NCBI RefSeq assembly: GCF_044762855.1
Contig: NZ_JBIWFB010000001.1
Coordinates: forward strand, 434,001 to 498,000
Length of the DNA stretch: 64,000 nucleotides
From: Psychrobacillus sp044762855
Lineage (GTDB): Bacteria; Bacillota; Bacilli; Bacillales_A; Planococcaceae
Direction: 5' to 3'
Shown here: one piece after another, positions 35,801-44,413 of the stretch
How positions within the stretch are numbered: the stretch's first letter is position 1
Layout: every line of letters starts with the position of its first letter
Notes under the pieces: model-generated
Told to the model about the DNA's origin: nothing
The model's input: only the letters and a program-made list of their open reading frames with translations
Database searches by the model: none
Translations under genes and position numbers: made by a program

Positions 35801-36048
35801 CTGATCAAACAGCACTAACTATTGCTGGTAACTTAAACAGTGTAACATCTGACTTAACATTACCTACTTTAGGAGCACAAGGATCAACAATTTCTTGGGC
35901 AACTTCAGATGCTGCTATAGTAGCAACTGATGGTACCGTAGTTAGACCTAATGGTGCAAATGCTTCAGTTACATTAACAGCAACTATTACAAATGGTGCA
36001 GCACCAGCTGTAACTAAAGTATTCCACGTAACAGTTCTTGGTCAATAA
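32812..36048 (+). CDS. S-layer-type surface protein with SbsC-like N-terminal domain
   Basis: Probably the major surface-array protein. 1078 residues with a signal peptide ending at about residue 30 (AQQADA). Residues 31 to about 260 are helical, with GYxDA-type helices and the stretch KLLDRVYGQSTRDGIR, closely recalling the cell-wall-binding N-terminal domain of Geobacillus SbsC. No SLH motifs are present, as expected for that anchoring type. The middle is beta-rich; two atrophied Ig-like (aBig_2-type) repeats occupy about 893-985 and 989-1076. Codon usage is restricted (GCA/GCT, ACT/ACA, GTA/GTT), a sign of high expression. A strong promoter precedes it and a terminator follows. Confidence 0.88.
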   Translation: MKKKAIKIAASTAVAASAFVAAAPAQQADAATNVKQLVTNAQNAGTVLKWAISVEGSADYKTRPYDQFNAAKKAIAAAEAAAAKLSVDEKLQVTAQLVEPKLQVFRATSYIDAITSSEKIVDLTADLNAAITSGDLGKVETIYHAASFEYKTKQAKLLDRVYGQSTRDGIRNAVKPAMEASLESVKYDVTVKMHLDKASALIKDNKLEEAAAELAKADYNLTLKDAKFTFKSQLEKSYADVAASLPLQAISASGDGKNTVTVKFSKAYTLDKNLTTLEAGQFKINGLTVQSAKLSDDKKSVILTTSTQKADTEYTVTWQGKSVSFKTAAVADTSGIAVNETDVAYVEATDSRTYNVKLTNTDGTPYVGRVTVDLNQVNKDGKVTGTSAAVITSVNGQPITTSAHSWTGVTDSNGNLVFTIAAAYNSNADTTSVTYVEPKLSKLDGDKKTKVASVTHFFQLQKNNVIEELTITDLYVSAANDYVYAEGKKYKWDSNDAFFIRGQKVSQEAFEAALSDGDTLTVDYKTNAANVSTWNITVDVTKSANTGFTNPKADVRFDGFNYDLSGKGQAGNTVKVYRGNDLMGTTTVNSDGTWTLRAVNLTQDSANVFEAYQYAPGKDGVKGNNAESTTPAKRTIFEGAFASTGITLTDKGDAGLSVSDELTFSFLNNPGHGHEFKEDLEGTITVSDNLSRKAVYDVEYVNATTLKVVKVVSSDRGYQPTSALTIESTTGVVNQDELAYNVSVSKDKGTATIGYGVATPVSGAVTFEDTANKVIYVNNVAYVLGAGTILKTAQGSVITTGDANIFTALAVNDEVSNVTVANGVVTSLVGTKVASQTLLAKPTVDAIAAFTKPNATQAEVNTARGLYDALTPALKDIVTNYALLTAEEAKLGGAQQAIVNSDTSALTIVGDLNNVVADLTLAAAGVSGQTGVTWTSSDATVVTNAGVITRPSFTTGDKAVTLTATIASTAVPTVKTTKVFNVVVKAAAATDAEKAAADQTALTIAGNLNSVTSDLTLPTLGAQGSTISWATSDAAIVATDGTVVRPNGANASVTLTATITNGAAPAVTKVFHVTVLGQ

Positions 36049-36369
36049 TCTTTAGATACCACGTTCTAAAATAATTCTGATAATTTGGTTTGAGAAAGCT
36101 AGGTTTTGAGGATGAGGAAAGTCTCTTGATCGAGAAATCGATTAAGAGGCTTTTCTTTATGTATAGATTCCTTCCTCTGATGTAAGAAATAATATTATAG
36201 TACGAACGATTTCTATTAATAGTTATCAGGAACTAAATGATAAATCTATTGTTAAGATTATCCGTTTCATACCAGTTATTAAGATTATATTAATATATTG
36301 AAATAATAATATAAGACCTAATTCCACTTAATGGAATGAGGTCTTATTTAAATTGGAGGAGAAAAGGGT
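36049..36369 (+). terminator. S-layer gene terminator and second hairpin
   Basis: Stem CTCTTGATCG / CGATTAAGAG (36123-36148, one wobble pair) followed by GCTTTTCTTT ends the S-layer transcript. A second stem from TAAGACCT at 36312 to AGGTCTTA at 36346 (one mismatch) lies just before the radC remnant. No gene is seen in this 320-base interval. Confidence 0.78.
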
Positions 36370-36716
36370 ATGAAGAATCAGCCATCAAAAAGAATCAATA
36401 TCGTTAGTGTTAAATTAGTAAAAGAATCAAGCTTACTCTACTAGGAAAGAAATATCAGATCGCCTGAAGATGCGTACAAACTTATTAAACATTTCTTAGG
36501 GATTTTGACCGGGAAGCATTTATTGTAATTTCTCTTGATGTGGAAAACTCTCTATTATCAATAAATATTTGCCATGTATTGAGTTTGAATGCAAGCATCG
36601 TACATTCAAGGGAGATTATGAAATGCATTCTCTCGAACGCAGCTTACATTATGGTAGGGTATAATCATCCTAGTGGGAATAGCTCACCCTCACCGGAAGC
36701 CGTTTCAGTTAAATAG
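36370..36716 (+). pseudogene. radC-like JAB-domain gene, broken
   Basis: Remnant of a RadC/JAB metalloprotease-fold protein of the kind common on mobile elements. From ATG 36370, KRINIVSVKLVKESSLLY is followed by TAG at 36442. The frame continues with ERNIRSPEDAYKLIKHFLG, then shifts near 36500 into DREAFIVISLDVENS, SINICHVLSLNASIVHSREI and the metal-site remnant NHPSGNSSPSPEA, ending at TAG 36714. Both a nonsense change and a frameshift are present, and the C-terminal part is missing. A ribosome site (TTGGAGGAG) remains upstream. Confidence 0.85.
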
Positions 36717-36734
36717 AGGTAAAAGCTTTTCTGA

Positions 36735-37121
36735 TTAGCACAAAGAGTTAGTAGGAGGGCTATGATATTTGATAGGAATTTTAGCATTTCTTTTACAACC
36801 TTTTCCTTCAATGATATGCACTTCCTTCTCAACTAAGTCTACAGTTTGAAGTGAAAGTTCGATATATTCTCGGATTCGTATACTTGTATTCAGCATCATT
36901 ACCACAACATAGTGAACAATGGGATGGTCAATTGCTGGTAAGAGTATATCTATTTCGTCTTTAGTTAGATGCGTTCGCTCTTTCTTAATAACTTTTATGC
37001 GATTCACCATAGCTATTGAATTCTTCTGTACGATTTTCTTTCGTAGTAAATAGTTATACAAAGAAATGATTCTCAAAATCTTCATCTTATATGAAGTCCA
37101 AGGTTCTAAAAATAGTGACAT
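36735..37121 (-). pseudogene. Tyrosine recombinase (integrase) fragment
   Basis: Minus-strand remnant of a XerC/phage-integrase-type recombinase. It contains the end of the core-binding domain (SLYNYLLRKKIVQKNSIAMV) and the start of the catalytic domain (HLTKDEIDILLPAIDHPIVHYVVVMMLNTSIRIREYIELSL), including the first catalytic Arg and the Lys-containing hairpin EVHIIEGKG. The HxxR and Tyr motifs are absent, and the N terminus is truncated. It points toward the broken radC gene; together they mark a decayed integrated element. Confidence 0.82.
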
Positions 37122-37222
37122 AGACTCAGAAAAAATGAAAATTTAGTAAATATGATTTATAATTAATGGGAAGCAGAAAAACAAACCTATATTGATTATG
37201 TAAATGGAAAAGGGGGATAACG

Positions 37223-38896
37223 GTGGCAAATGTAATTATGATGAAGTCAGTAAATTCGTTGTTGGATGAGTGTGCTTTTTTTATTCCATCTTATCAACGT
37301 GGCTACAGATGGGAAAAACAGCAAATTATTAATTTATTGGATGACATTAATCAATTTATGAATCAAAAACATGACGAAGGGATTTATTGTTTGCAGCCAA
37401 TCGTTGTGCGTAAAACGGCAAGAGAGAATGAAGGTCTAACTGTATTTGAGGTGATTGATGGTCAACAGCGTTTAACGACAATCGCTCTTATCTTAACTTA
37501 TTTAAATCAAGAACCCTTTTCGCTTGCATATGAGACAAGGCCTAACAGTGCACAATTTATTCAGGATATTAGACAACATGTTGCGAGTAATGACGTAGCA
37601 AACAATATAGATTTTTATTTTTTTAAACAGGCATTTGATACGATTTCTGAATGGTTTGCTCAGCCTCGGGAAAATCGTCGAACATTGCCAACAAAGTTCT
37701 TAATAACACTTGGTGAACAAGTACAAATAATTTGGTATGAAGTAACAGGGCAAACTGAAGTGCGTGAAGTATTTAGTCGTTTAAATAGCGGTAAAATTCC
37801 GCTTACCAATGCGGAACTTATCAAGGCGCTGATATTGTCAAAAACACCTGAAACGCAACAGTTTGAATTTGCTAATGAATGGGACCAGATAGAACGTCGA
37901 TTACGACAAGAACGTTTTTGGTATTTTATACATACAAGTGATCCTTACTCGAGTCGAATTGAGTTATTATTTGATATTTATACTGACAATATTAAAAATA
38001 AACATCAGGATCAATTTTATACTTTTTATCGAATCCAAGAAGAAACCGATTTCGAAGCATTATGGTTAGAGATTAAGGAGTATTTAGCGCTTTTTGAAGA
38101 ATGGTATGATAATCGTACTTTGTATCATTATATAGGTTATTTGACACAGCAACGTTCTATCGTAGATTATTTAAAACTATATAAAAAGGATTCAATTTTG
38201 ACCAAACTAGATTTTCTTCAAGCATTGGAAAAAGAGGTTCGTGGTAGTATTGCGGGGATTAATATTCATGAGCTGACATATGAACCAAATATGAATAACT
38301 CGAAAATCAAACAAGTATTACTTTTATTTAATATAGTTACGGTTCTCAATCAGAAAAATGATGAGGCACGGTTTCCGTTCGACCGCTACAAAAAAGAAAG
38401 ATGGACAATTGAACATATCCATGCACAAAACCCGATAGGTCTAACTAAAAAAGAGCTTTGGGTAGCGTGGATACAAGATACCATTTATGTACTTGAACAA
38501 TTAAACACGCTAAACTCCGAAAATAAATATGATAAATTGATTGTGCAATTAAAGGAAGAAAAACAAGATGAAGGGTTAAATTTTGAACGATTTGAGGAAT
38601 TATTTAGTAAAGTAGCACAAGAAACAGAAGAGGAATTTGGTATGGATGTACACGGTATTGAAAACTTAGTGCTACTAGATCAAGAAACTAATAGTGCACT
38701 TGGTAATCACTTTTATTCTGTAAAGTATGAAAGACTAATAAACTATGATAAACAAGGAAGTTTTATTCCCATTTGTACACGTAATGCATTTATGAAATAT
38801 TATAGTGATCAAGTTGACCACTTTCAGCTTTGGAGTGAACAGGACCGTCAAGGATATATGAAGGCAATTGAACAATCGTTGGCCATTTTTCAGTAA
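37223..38896 (+). CDS. DUF262/DUF1524 protein, GmrSD-like candidate restriction factor
   Basis: Candidate nucleotide-dependent nuclease, 557 residues. The N-terminal DUF262 domain has IPSYQRGYRW at residues 21-30 and VIDGQQRLTT at about 78-86, the ParB-like catalytic/nucleotide motif of GmrS-type proteins. The C-terminal DUF1524 part has WTIEHIHAQNP near 393-402, the HNH-type His motif, and GIENLVLLDQETNSALGN further on. In type IV GmrSD systems these two parts cut DNA with modified bases. The ATG follows AAGGGGG. A second DUF262 gene begins 12 bases after the stop, and a decayed mobile element lies upstream. Defence role is inferred. Confidence 0.86.
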   Translation: MANVIMMKSVNSLLDECAFFIPSYQRGYRWEKQQIINLLDDINQFMNQKHDEGIYCLQPIVVRKTARENEGLTVFEVIDGQQRLTTIALILTYLNQEPFSLAYETRPNSAQFIQDIRQHVASNDVANNIDFYFFKQAFDTISEWFAQPRENRRTLPTKFLITLGEQVQIIWYEVTGQTEVREVFSRLNSGKIPLTNAELIKALILSKTPETQQFEFANEWDQIERRLRQERFWYFIHTSDPYSSRIELLFDIYTDNIKNKHQDQFYTFYRIQEETDFEALWLEIKEYLALFEEWYDNRTLYHYIGYLTQQRSIVDYLKLYKKDSILTKLDFLQALEKEVRGSIAGINIHELTYEPNMNNSKIKQVLLLFNIVTVLNQKNDEARFPFDRYKKERWTIEHIHAQNPIGLTKKELWVAWIQDTIYVLEQLNTLNSENKYDKLIVQLKEEKQDEGLNFERFEELFSKVAQETEEEFGMDVHGIENLVLLDQETNSALGNHFYSVKYERLINYDKQGSFIPICTRNAFMKYYSDQVDHFQLWSEQDRQGYMKAIEQSLAIFQ

Positions 38897-38908
38897 AGGA
38901 GAAATTTT

Positions 38909-41056
38909 ATGCAAACACCAACAACTTTTTGGCAATTAGTAAGTTCATATGAAGTAAAGATTCCATTGATCCAGCGTGATTATGCACAAGGTCGTTCGGA
39001 TGAACGTACCGTAGCAATAAGAGAGGTATTATTATTGCATTTACAAGAGGCAATTCAAGGGAATCGTCAGGTGGATTTTGACTTTGTATATGGATCGGTA
39101 AATGAGGGAATTCTAACACCATTAGATGGACAGCAACGTCTAACAACCTTATTTTTATTGCATTGGTATTTTAGCGTAAAAGAAGATATAGATTTACATG
39201 ATAAGTTACAACAGTTCAGTTATGAAACGCGTATTAGTGCACGTGATTTTTGTCGTGAAATAGTCAAAAATCCGATAGATTTTGAACTATTAATAGATCA
39301 AAGATTATCTAGATTCATTCGGGGAGAAAAATGGTTTCAACATCATTGGCTCCAAGATCCGACTGTAGAAGGCATGCTTATCATGTTAGATGCGATGCAT
39401 GAACAATACTCAGAGATTGATGTTCCAGTTATTCCACTACTTCAGAGTGATAATTGTCCTATTACCTTTAGTTTTTTAGAACTTCGTCAATTCGGATTGA
39501 GCGATGAATTATATATTAAAATGAATGCGCGTGGGAAAGCATTGACTGATTTTGAAAATTTCAAAGCCCAATTTGAACAAATTTTAGAGGGAGAAGGTTT
39601 TCAAAAAGAGAGCAAAGAATTTTCTCATCTTTTAGATAGCAAATGGACAGATTTGTTATGGGGATATCGGGCATCGGATAATACAATCGACAAAGTATTC
39701 GTCAATCTTTTTAGCTTTATTACTTCCGCTTTAGCTAGTAAAGAAGTTTTAGAGAAAGACCCACGGATTTTTAGTGATACTTATTTACGTCCATCTATCT
39801 TAAAACGAATATATGCTAAAAAAGAAAATATTAAGTTTTTATTTGATACTTTGGATTTATGGAAAAATAAAGCTGATATTGAGAGGGATTTTTTAGGGAT
39901 ACAGCAGAAAATACCATGGCTATTTTATCAGACGAATTTGATCGAACTCTGTGTTAATAATAGACTTAGTTTAGTAGACCGTATATTATTGTACACAATT
40001 ATTCAAAAAAAGCGTTATGGACAAGAATTTGATCTTGAAGATACTCTACGAATTATACGTAATCTAGTCCATCGTATTCGCCAAGCAAGTGCAGGGAAAT
40101 ACACTAGTAATTTACGTTTTGATTCAATCGGTCAAATTTTACGAACAATTGATAATCTTGTTTTAATGAATAAACCTGTATACGAAGCATTACAAACAAT
40201 AAAAACAGCTAGTGGCTTCTCAGGAGCAAGTTTAGTACAGGAAAAAGAGAAAGCAGATTTAATTATAAAAAATCCCCAAATCAAGAAATTGTTGCATGAG
40301 CTAGAGGATATTATGCCACTTCATGGAGCAGTCCATCAATTATTGCCAGTTTTTAAAAGTTATCCAGATGAAACTGTGAAGTTAACAAAGGAGCTTGTAA
40401 AAGAAGATAAATTGCTCGCACGTGCGATGCTGACAATTGAAGATTATGACCTCCATATTGGATGGAGTAATCTTGGCTCACGTTATGTTCTGTGTGGTAG
40501 TATGTATCGTGAATATATTTGGACAAACAGTAAAGATTTATCAGGAATGTACAAGCAACTATTTGAATTACTGATCGCAACACCAAAAAATACAGTACGC
40601 GAACGGCTACTGTATTTAATTGAACATGAAAATACGGAACAAAAAACATCCTGGCTGTACTACTGTATTAAATATCCAACTATGCTGAAAGGAAATAATG
40701 TTTTATATGTTTTTGAAAATAGTAATGCAGATACTTTTCAAATTGAACGTTTAACCGGTGTCAATTTACAATCAGAACATATAAACCCATTTTATGATAC
40801 TGTTATTCAACAAATTAATGATTCATCAATATGTACATATAGCCAGACTGTTGCTCGGCTTAGTGAAAAAAGTAAGTTAAAAACTAATTGTGGGATTACT
40901 TTTTGGATTTCGAATGGTAAGTGGCACTATGCAGGTGACGAAGATATTTGTGCATCGGTTGCATTGCTAGATGAAAACTTAGAGGATGTCGATTTTATTG
41001 AGCGAGGAGTTGCTTTAGTCAAGCATGCAAATCAAGTAGCAACCATATCTGTTTAG
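38909..41056 (+). CDS. Second DUF262 protein, no HNH domain visible
   Basis: 715 residues. The DUF262 domain is at the N terminus: VKIPLIQRDYAQGRS at about 16-30 and LDGQQRLTTLFLLHWYF at about 72-88. Residues beyond about 250 do not show the DUF1524 HNH motif; they are mixed helical sequence of unknown function. Ribosome site AAAGGAGAAA. Co-transcribed with the DUF262/DUF1524 gene upstream. The pairing of one HNH-bearing and one HNH-lacking DUF262 protein suggests that they work as partners, for example a nuclease and a sensor or regulator, but that is a hypothesis. Confidence 0.82.
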   Translation: MQTPTTFWQLVSSYEVKIPLIQRDYAQGRSDERTVAIREVLLLHLQEAIQGNRQVDFDFVYGSVNEGILTPLDGQQRLTTLFLLHWYFSVKEDIDLHDKLQQFSYETRISARDFCREIVKNPIDFELLIDQRLSRFIRGEKWFQHHWLQDPTVEGMLIMLDAMHEQYSEIDVPVIPLLQSDNCPITFSFLELRQFGLSDELYIKMNARGKALTDFENFKAQFEQILEGEGFQKESKEFSHLLDSKWTDLLWGYRASDNTIDKVFVNLFSFITSALASKEVLEKDPRIFSDTYLRPSILKRIYAKKENIKFLFDTLDLWKNKADIERDFLGIQQKIPWLFYQTNLIELCVNNRLSLVDRILLYTIIQKKRYGQEFDLEDTLRIIRNLVHRIRQASAGKYTSNLRFDSIGQILRTIDNLVLMNKPVYEALQTIKTASGFSGASLVQEKEKADLIIKNPQIKKLLHELEDIMPLHGAVHQLLPVFKSYPDETVKLTKELVKEDKLLARAMLTIEDYDLHIGWSNLGSRYVLCGSMYREYIWTNSKDLSGMYKQLFELLIATPKNTVRERLLYLIEHENTEQKTSWLYYCIKYPTMLKGNNVLYVFENSNADTFQIERLTGVNLQSEHINPFYDTVIQQINDSSICTYSQTVARLSEKSKLKTNCGITFWISNGKWHYAGDEDICASVALLDENLEDVDFIERGVALVKHANQVATISV

Positions 41057-41070
41057 AATGAGGAACAATA

Positions 41071-41190
41071 ATGATATCACAAGCAGCTATGGAATTTCTT
41101 CGATTGATATTCACAAATGTGAATTTGTCATGCCAACTAGTGAGCAGCGAATGGGCGTTTCACAAATATTTTGTTAAAGTTCTACAGTAA
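41071..41190 (+). CDS. Small open reading frame after DUF262 pair (39 residues)
   Basis: ATG at 41071 is preceded by GAGGA at a good distance and starts 14 bases after the second DUF262 gene. The predicted peptide (MISQAAMEFLRLIFTNVNL...) has no recognisable domain. It could be a real small gene or the start of a third gene of the cassette that has been truncated. Confidence 0.4.
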   Translation: MISQAAMEFLRLIFTNVNLSCQLVSSEWAFHKYFVKVLQ

Positions 41191-41236
41191 TGTCAATGTT
41201 AAGCTACTTATAACCCATCTTTTTAATTAAAATCTT

Positions 41237-41262
41237 AACCTCGCCTAATGGTGGGGTTTTTT
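41237..41262 (+). terminator. Terminator after DUF262 cassette
   Basis: Stem AACCTCGCC / GGTGGGGTT (two wobble pairs) with a TAAT loop and a T-run. Confidence 0.75.
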
Positions 41263-41407
41263 CTTTGCGTACCACATTCCTAACTCAAAAAATCATCAAA
41301 AAAATATTGTATAAAGCAGCATTTACACATACAATCAACATATCTAATAAGTACTTTTCAAGATAAATCGTATGACAAACAAATAAAATCCAAGGAAACA
41401 AAAAAGT

Positions 41408-44400
41408 ATGAAAAAAAACTACATCAAAATCATCTCTATTATCGGCATTTTACTTATTTATGGACTCGCCTTGAGTTCAATCCTAGTTAAAGAAAAAACG
41501 ATTGCACCAAAAGTAGTAAACGGTGTTCTAGATTTACGTAATTATGAGTTTAACGAAGCCGAGCCGTTAGAAATGAATGGCGAATGGGAATTTGTTCCTA
41601 ACCAGCTATTAAACTCTCAAGAATTCCATAACCAAAAATCTTATTTAGTTCCAGTTCCATCGCTATGGACAGAAAACGACCTAGAAGGTAAAGAGGTACC
41701 CAAATATACGAGTGGTACGTATCGACTAAAAATTCTATTAAATAATCCACCAGAAGTTTTAGGGATAAAAACAAGTAATATTCGCATGTCTAATGCCATT
41801 TATATGGATGGAAAACTATTAGGAAACAGTGGATTTCCGGTAGAAGATTCTACCTATACACCTCATAACAATCCATATGTCTCTTATTTTTCTCCTGACG
41901 GGGAAGAAGTAGAAATAATTGTACAGGTTGCTAATTTTGATTATGCATCTGGTGGTGGAATATTAGGTTCTATTTATATTGGAGATCAAGATAGTATAGG
42001 AAAGCTTCGGGAAAGATCACTTGCTTATGATTGGGTAACGATTGCGGCTTTTTCTACCATGTTTATATACTTTCTAGGTTCCTATTTGCATGCAAGAATT
42101 GGGGTGGAGCAACTATTCTTTTCCTTATTTTGTTTTGCCAATGCTTTATATGCAGTCTCTCACGGAGAGAAGGTATTCCTGGAGCTCTTTCCTGCTACAC
42201 CTTATGCTTTTTTCGAAAGAATTCAGTCAGTATCAAGTATTTGGATAGGTTTGTTTATGTTATGTTTTTTTCAATCATCTTTAAAGCAATTTACAAATAA
42301 AAGAATCGTAAAAATTCTTTGTATAGTTGGTATTTTGTTAACGGGTTCTGCGCTATTACCCGTTAAAATCAACTCTAGTCTACAAATTTACTATTCTCTT
42401 TATATTTTTATCAGTTTAGTGTATATCATCTATTTACAGATTATTGCGATATCCAAACGAGCTGTAGGATCCTCTTATTTATTCATTAGTAGCTTCACGA
42501 TTTTTATTTATTTCATTGTTGGAACCCTAAATGTAACGTCAAATTATGCAATGAATTCATTGCCACCTTTATTTCCATTTATTTGTTTAGCGATGTTGTC
42601 CCTTTATATTTCCCATCGTTTCATGAATTCCTTTTTAAAGAAAGAGGAGTTGTCCAAAGCTCTTTTACGTGTAGATAAGTTGAAGGATGCGTTTCTTGCA
42701 AAGACTTCGCATGAATTTCGAACCCCTTTGCATGGGATTATAGCGATTTCCCAATCAATGCTGGAGGATAGAAAATCTTCCTTATCGGTTGGTGAAGAAG
42801 AGAAAATGGGGCTAATAGTCGGGACTGCCCAGCGTTTGTCTAATCTTGTAAATGATATTTTAGATTTTTCCAAACTGAAAGAAGGAGATCTGCGTGTTCG
42901 CATTACCTCTGTCGATTTATTTGCCATTACGCATGTTGTTGTGGAAACTTTTACGTATATGATAGATAAAGATGTGAAGATCATAAATCATGTCCAAAGA
43001 GGACAATTTGTAATGGCCGACGAGGATAGGCTCCGTCAAATTTTATATAATTTAATAGATAATGCGGTTAAATATACGATTTGGGGGAAAGTAGAGATTA
43101 ACTGCTACGAACAGGAAGAAAAATTAGTTATAGAAGTTCGTGATACTGGCATTGGAATTGCTCCAGAAAATCTAAAGTTGGTATTTGAGCCTTTTCATCA
43201 ATACAGCAATTCAACTGGGGGAACGGGTCTAGGTTTAAGTGTGACGAAAGAGCTTGTGCAAATTCAAGGTGGAACTATTACTGTAGATTCAGTTGTTAAT
43301 AAGGGAACTACCTTTTCAGTTACGCTTCCTAAAGCAACCCAGTTCAATGAAGTAAAACAAAAAAACTTTTATCTTCCTATCCCTACGACTATAGAAAATA
43401 AAGGGAATAAAAAAGTGATTATTGCAGATGACGATCATGTGAATTTGAAAGTGCTCATAGATGTGCTAGTGACAGAGGGCTATTTCATCATTGCGGTGGA
43501 TAGTGGAAAGTCAGTTTTGGAGCAGGTGAAAAAACATCCTGATGTCGATCTTGTTATTTTAGACATTATGATGCCAGAAATTTCAGGGTATGAAGTATGC
43601 CAGCAACTGAGGAAGTCTTATCAACCGGCCGAGCTTCCTATTTTAATGCTAACCGCTGCTGTACGACCAGAAGACATGATTGCAGCATTCCAATCTGGGG
43701 CCAATGATTTTTTACACAAACCATTGGATACATCAGAGTTGAAGACTCGAATAAGAAATCTACTACTAATAAAGGAATCATCAGAAAATGCAGTGAAAAT
43801 GGAAGTTGCTTTTTTACAAGCGCAAATAAAACCTCATTTTATTTTTAACGTTTTAAACTCAATTTTATCTCTAAGTTATATAGATTTGGAAAAGTCACGT
43901 ACCATGATTACAGATTTCGCTAACTTTATGAGGGGGAGTTTTTCCTTTGAAAATACACATAGTTTAGTGCCCTTGGAGAAAGAACTTTCACTTATTCAAT
44001 CATATGTGAATATACAACGTACACGATTTCCAGATCAATTAGCATGGGAAGTACAAATGGAAGAAACACTCCATTGTCTTATACCCCCTTTATTGATCCA
44101 GCCTATTGTTGAAAATGCAATAGTCCATGGCTTGAAAATGAAGAAAGGTCAAGGAACTGTAATGCTCATGGTTAAAAAGGAAAATAATCTAATTGTTTTC
44201 CGCATAACAGATAATGGAACAGGAATACCTAATCAACAGTTACAACACATTTGGAACGTAGAGAAGAACAATGGAAGTGTTGGGCTTCTAAATATAGAAA
44301 AGCGATTAAAGTATTATGAAAATGCATCCATTCAAATAACGAGTGAAGAACGAAAAGGGACCATTGTGGAAATAAGATTCCCATTAATGCTCAGTGAAAA

Positions 44401-44413
44401 GGAGGGGTACTAA
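41408..44413 (+). CDS. Hybrid sensor kinase with two kinase cores (7TMR-DISM / HisKA / REC / LytS-type)
   Basis: Membrane sensor of 1001 residues. A membrane anchor near 10-28 and a beta-rich extracellular DISM-type domain (to about 205) precede seven hydrophobic segments to about 410. A classical kinase core follows: H-box SHEFRTPLHG with phospho-acceptor His435, N-box DNAVKY near 551, and G-boxes DTGIGI and GTGLGL. A receiver domain has Asp719 in LVILDIMMPE. A second, LytS-like kinase core has IKPHFIFNVLNSILS with His810 and PIVENAIVHGL. The response regulator starts immediately after its stop. Signal unknown; location next to surface-protein genes suggests envelope control. Confidence 0.92.
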   Translation: MKKNYIKIISIIGILLIYGLALSSILVKEKTIAPKVVNGVLDLRNYEFNEAEPLEMNGEWEFVPNQLLNSQEFHNQKSYLVPVPSLWTENDLEGKEVPKYTSGTYRLKILLNNPPEVLGIKTSNIRMSNAIYMDGKLLGNSGFPVEDSTYTPHNNPYVSYFSPDGEEVEIIVQVANFDYASGGGILGSIYIGDQDSIGKLRERSLAYDWVTIAAFSTMFIYFLGSYLHARIGVEQLFFSLFCFANALYAVSHGEKVFLELFPATPYAFFERIQSVSSIWIGLFMLCFFQSSLKQFTNKRIVKILCIVGILLTGSALLPVKINSSLQIYYSLYIFISLVYIIYLQIIAISKRAVGSSYLFISSFTIFIYFIVGTLNVTSNYAMNSLPPLFPFICLAMLSLYISHRFMNSFLKKEELSKALLRVDKLKDAFLAKTSHEFRTPLHGIIAISQSMLEDRKSSLSVGEEEKMGLIVGTAQRLSNLVNDILDFSKLKEGDLRVRITSVDLFAITHVVVETFTYMIDKDVKIINHVQRGQFVMADEDRLRQILYNLIDNAVKYTIWGKVEINCYEQEEKLVIEVRDTGIGIAPENLKLVFEPFHQYSNSTGGTGLGLSVTKELVQIQGGTITVDSVVNKGTTFSVTLPKATQFNEVKQKNFYLPIPTTIENKGNKKVIIADDDHVNLKVLIDVLVTEGYFIIAVDSGKSVLEQVKKHPDVDLVILDIMMPEISGYEVCQQLRKSYQPAELPILMLTAAVRPEDMIAAFQSGANDFLHKPLDTSELKTRIRNLLLIKESSENAVKMEVAFLQAQIKPHFIFNVLNSILSLSYIDLEKSRTMITDFANFMRGSFSFENTHSLVPLEKELSLIQSYVNIQRTRFPDQLAWEVQMEETLHCLIPPLLIQPIVENAIVHGLKMKKGQGTVMLMVKKENNLIVFRITDNGTGIPNQQLQHIWNVEKNNGSVGLLNIEKRLKYYENASIQITSEERKGTIVEIRFPLMLSEKEGY

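Noticed and set aside
36735..37121. Intact integrase gene
   Set aside because: The HxxR and catalytic Tyr motifs are missing and the N terminus is truncated; a fragment only.
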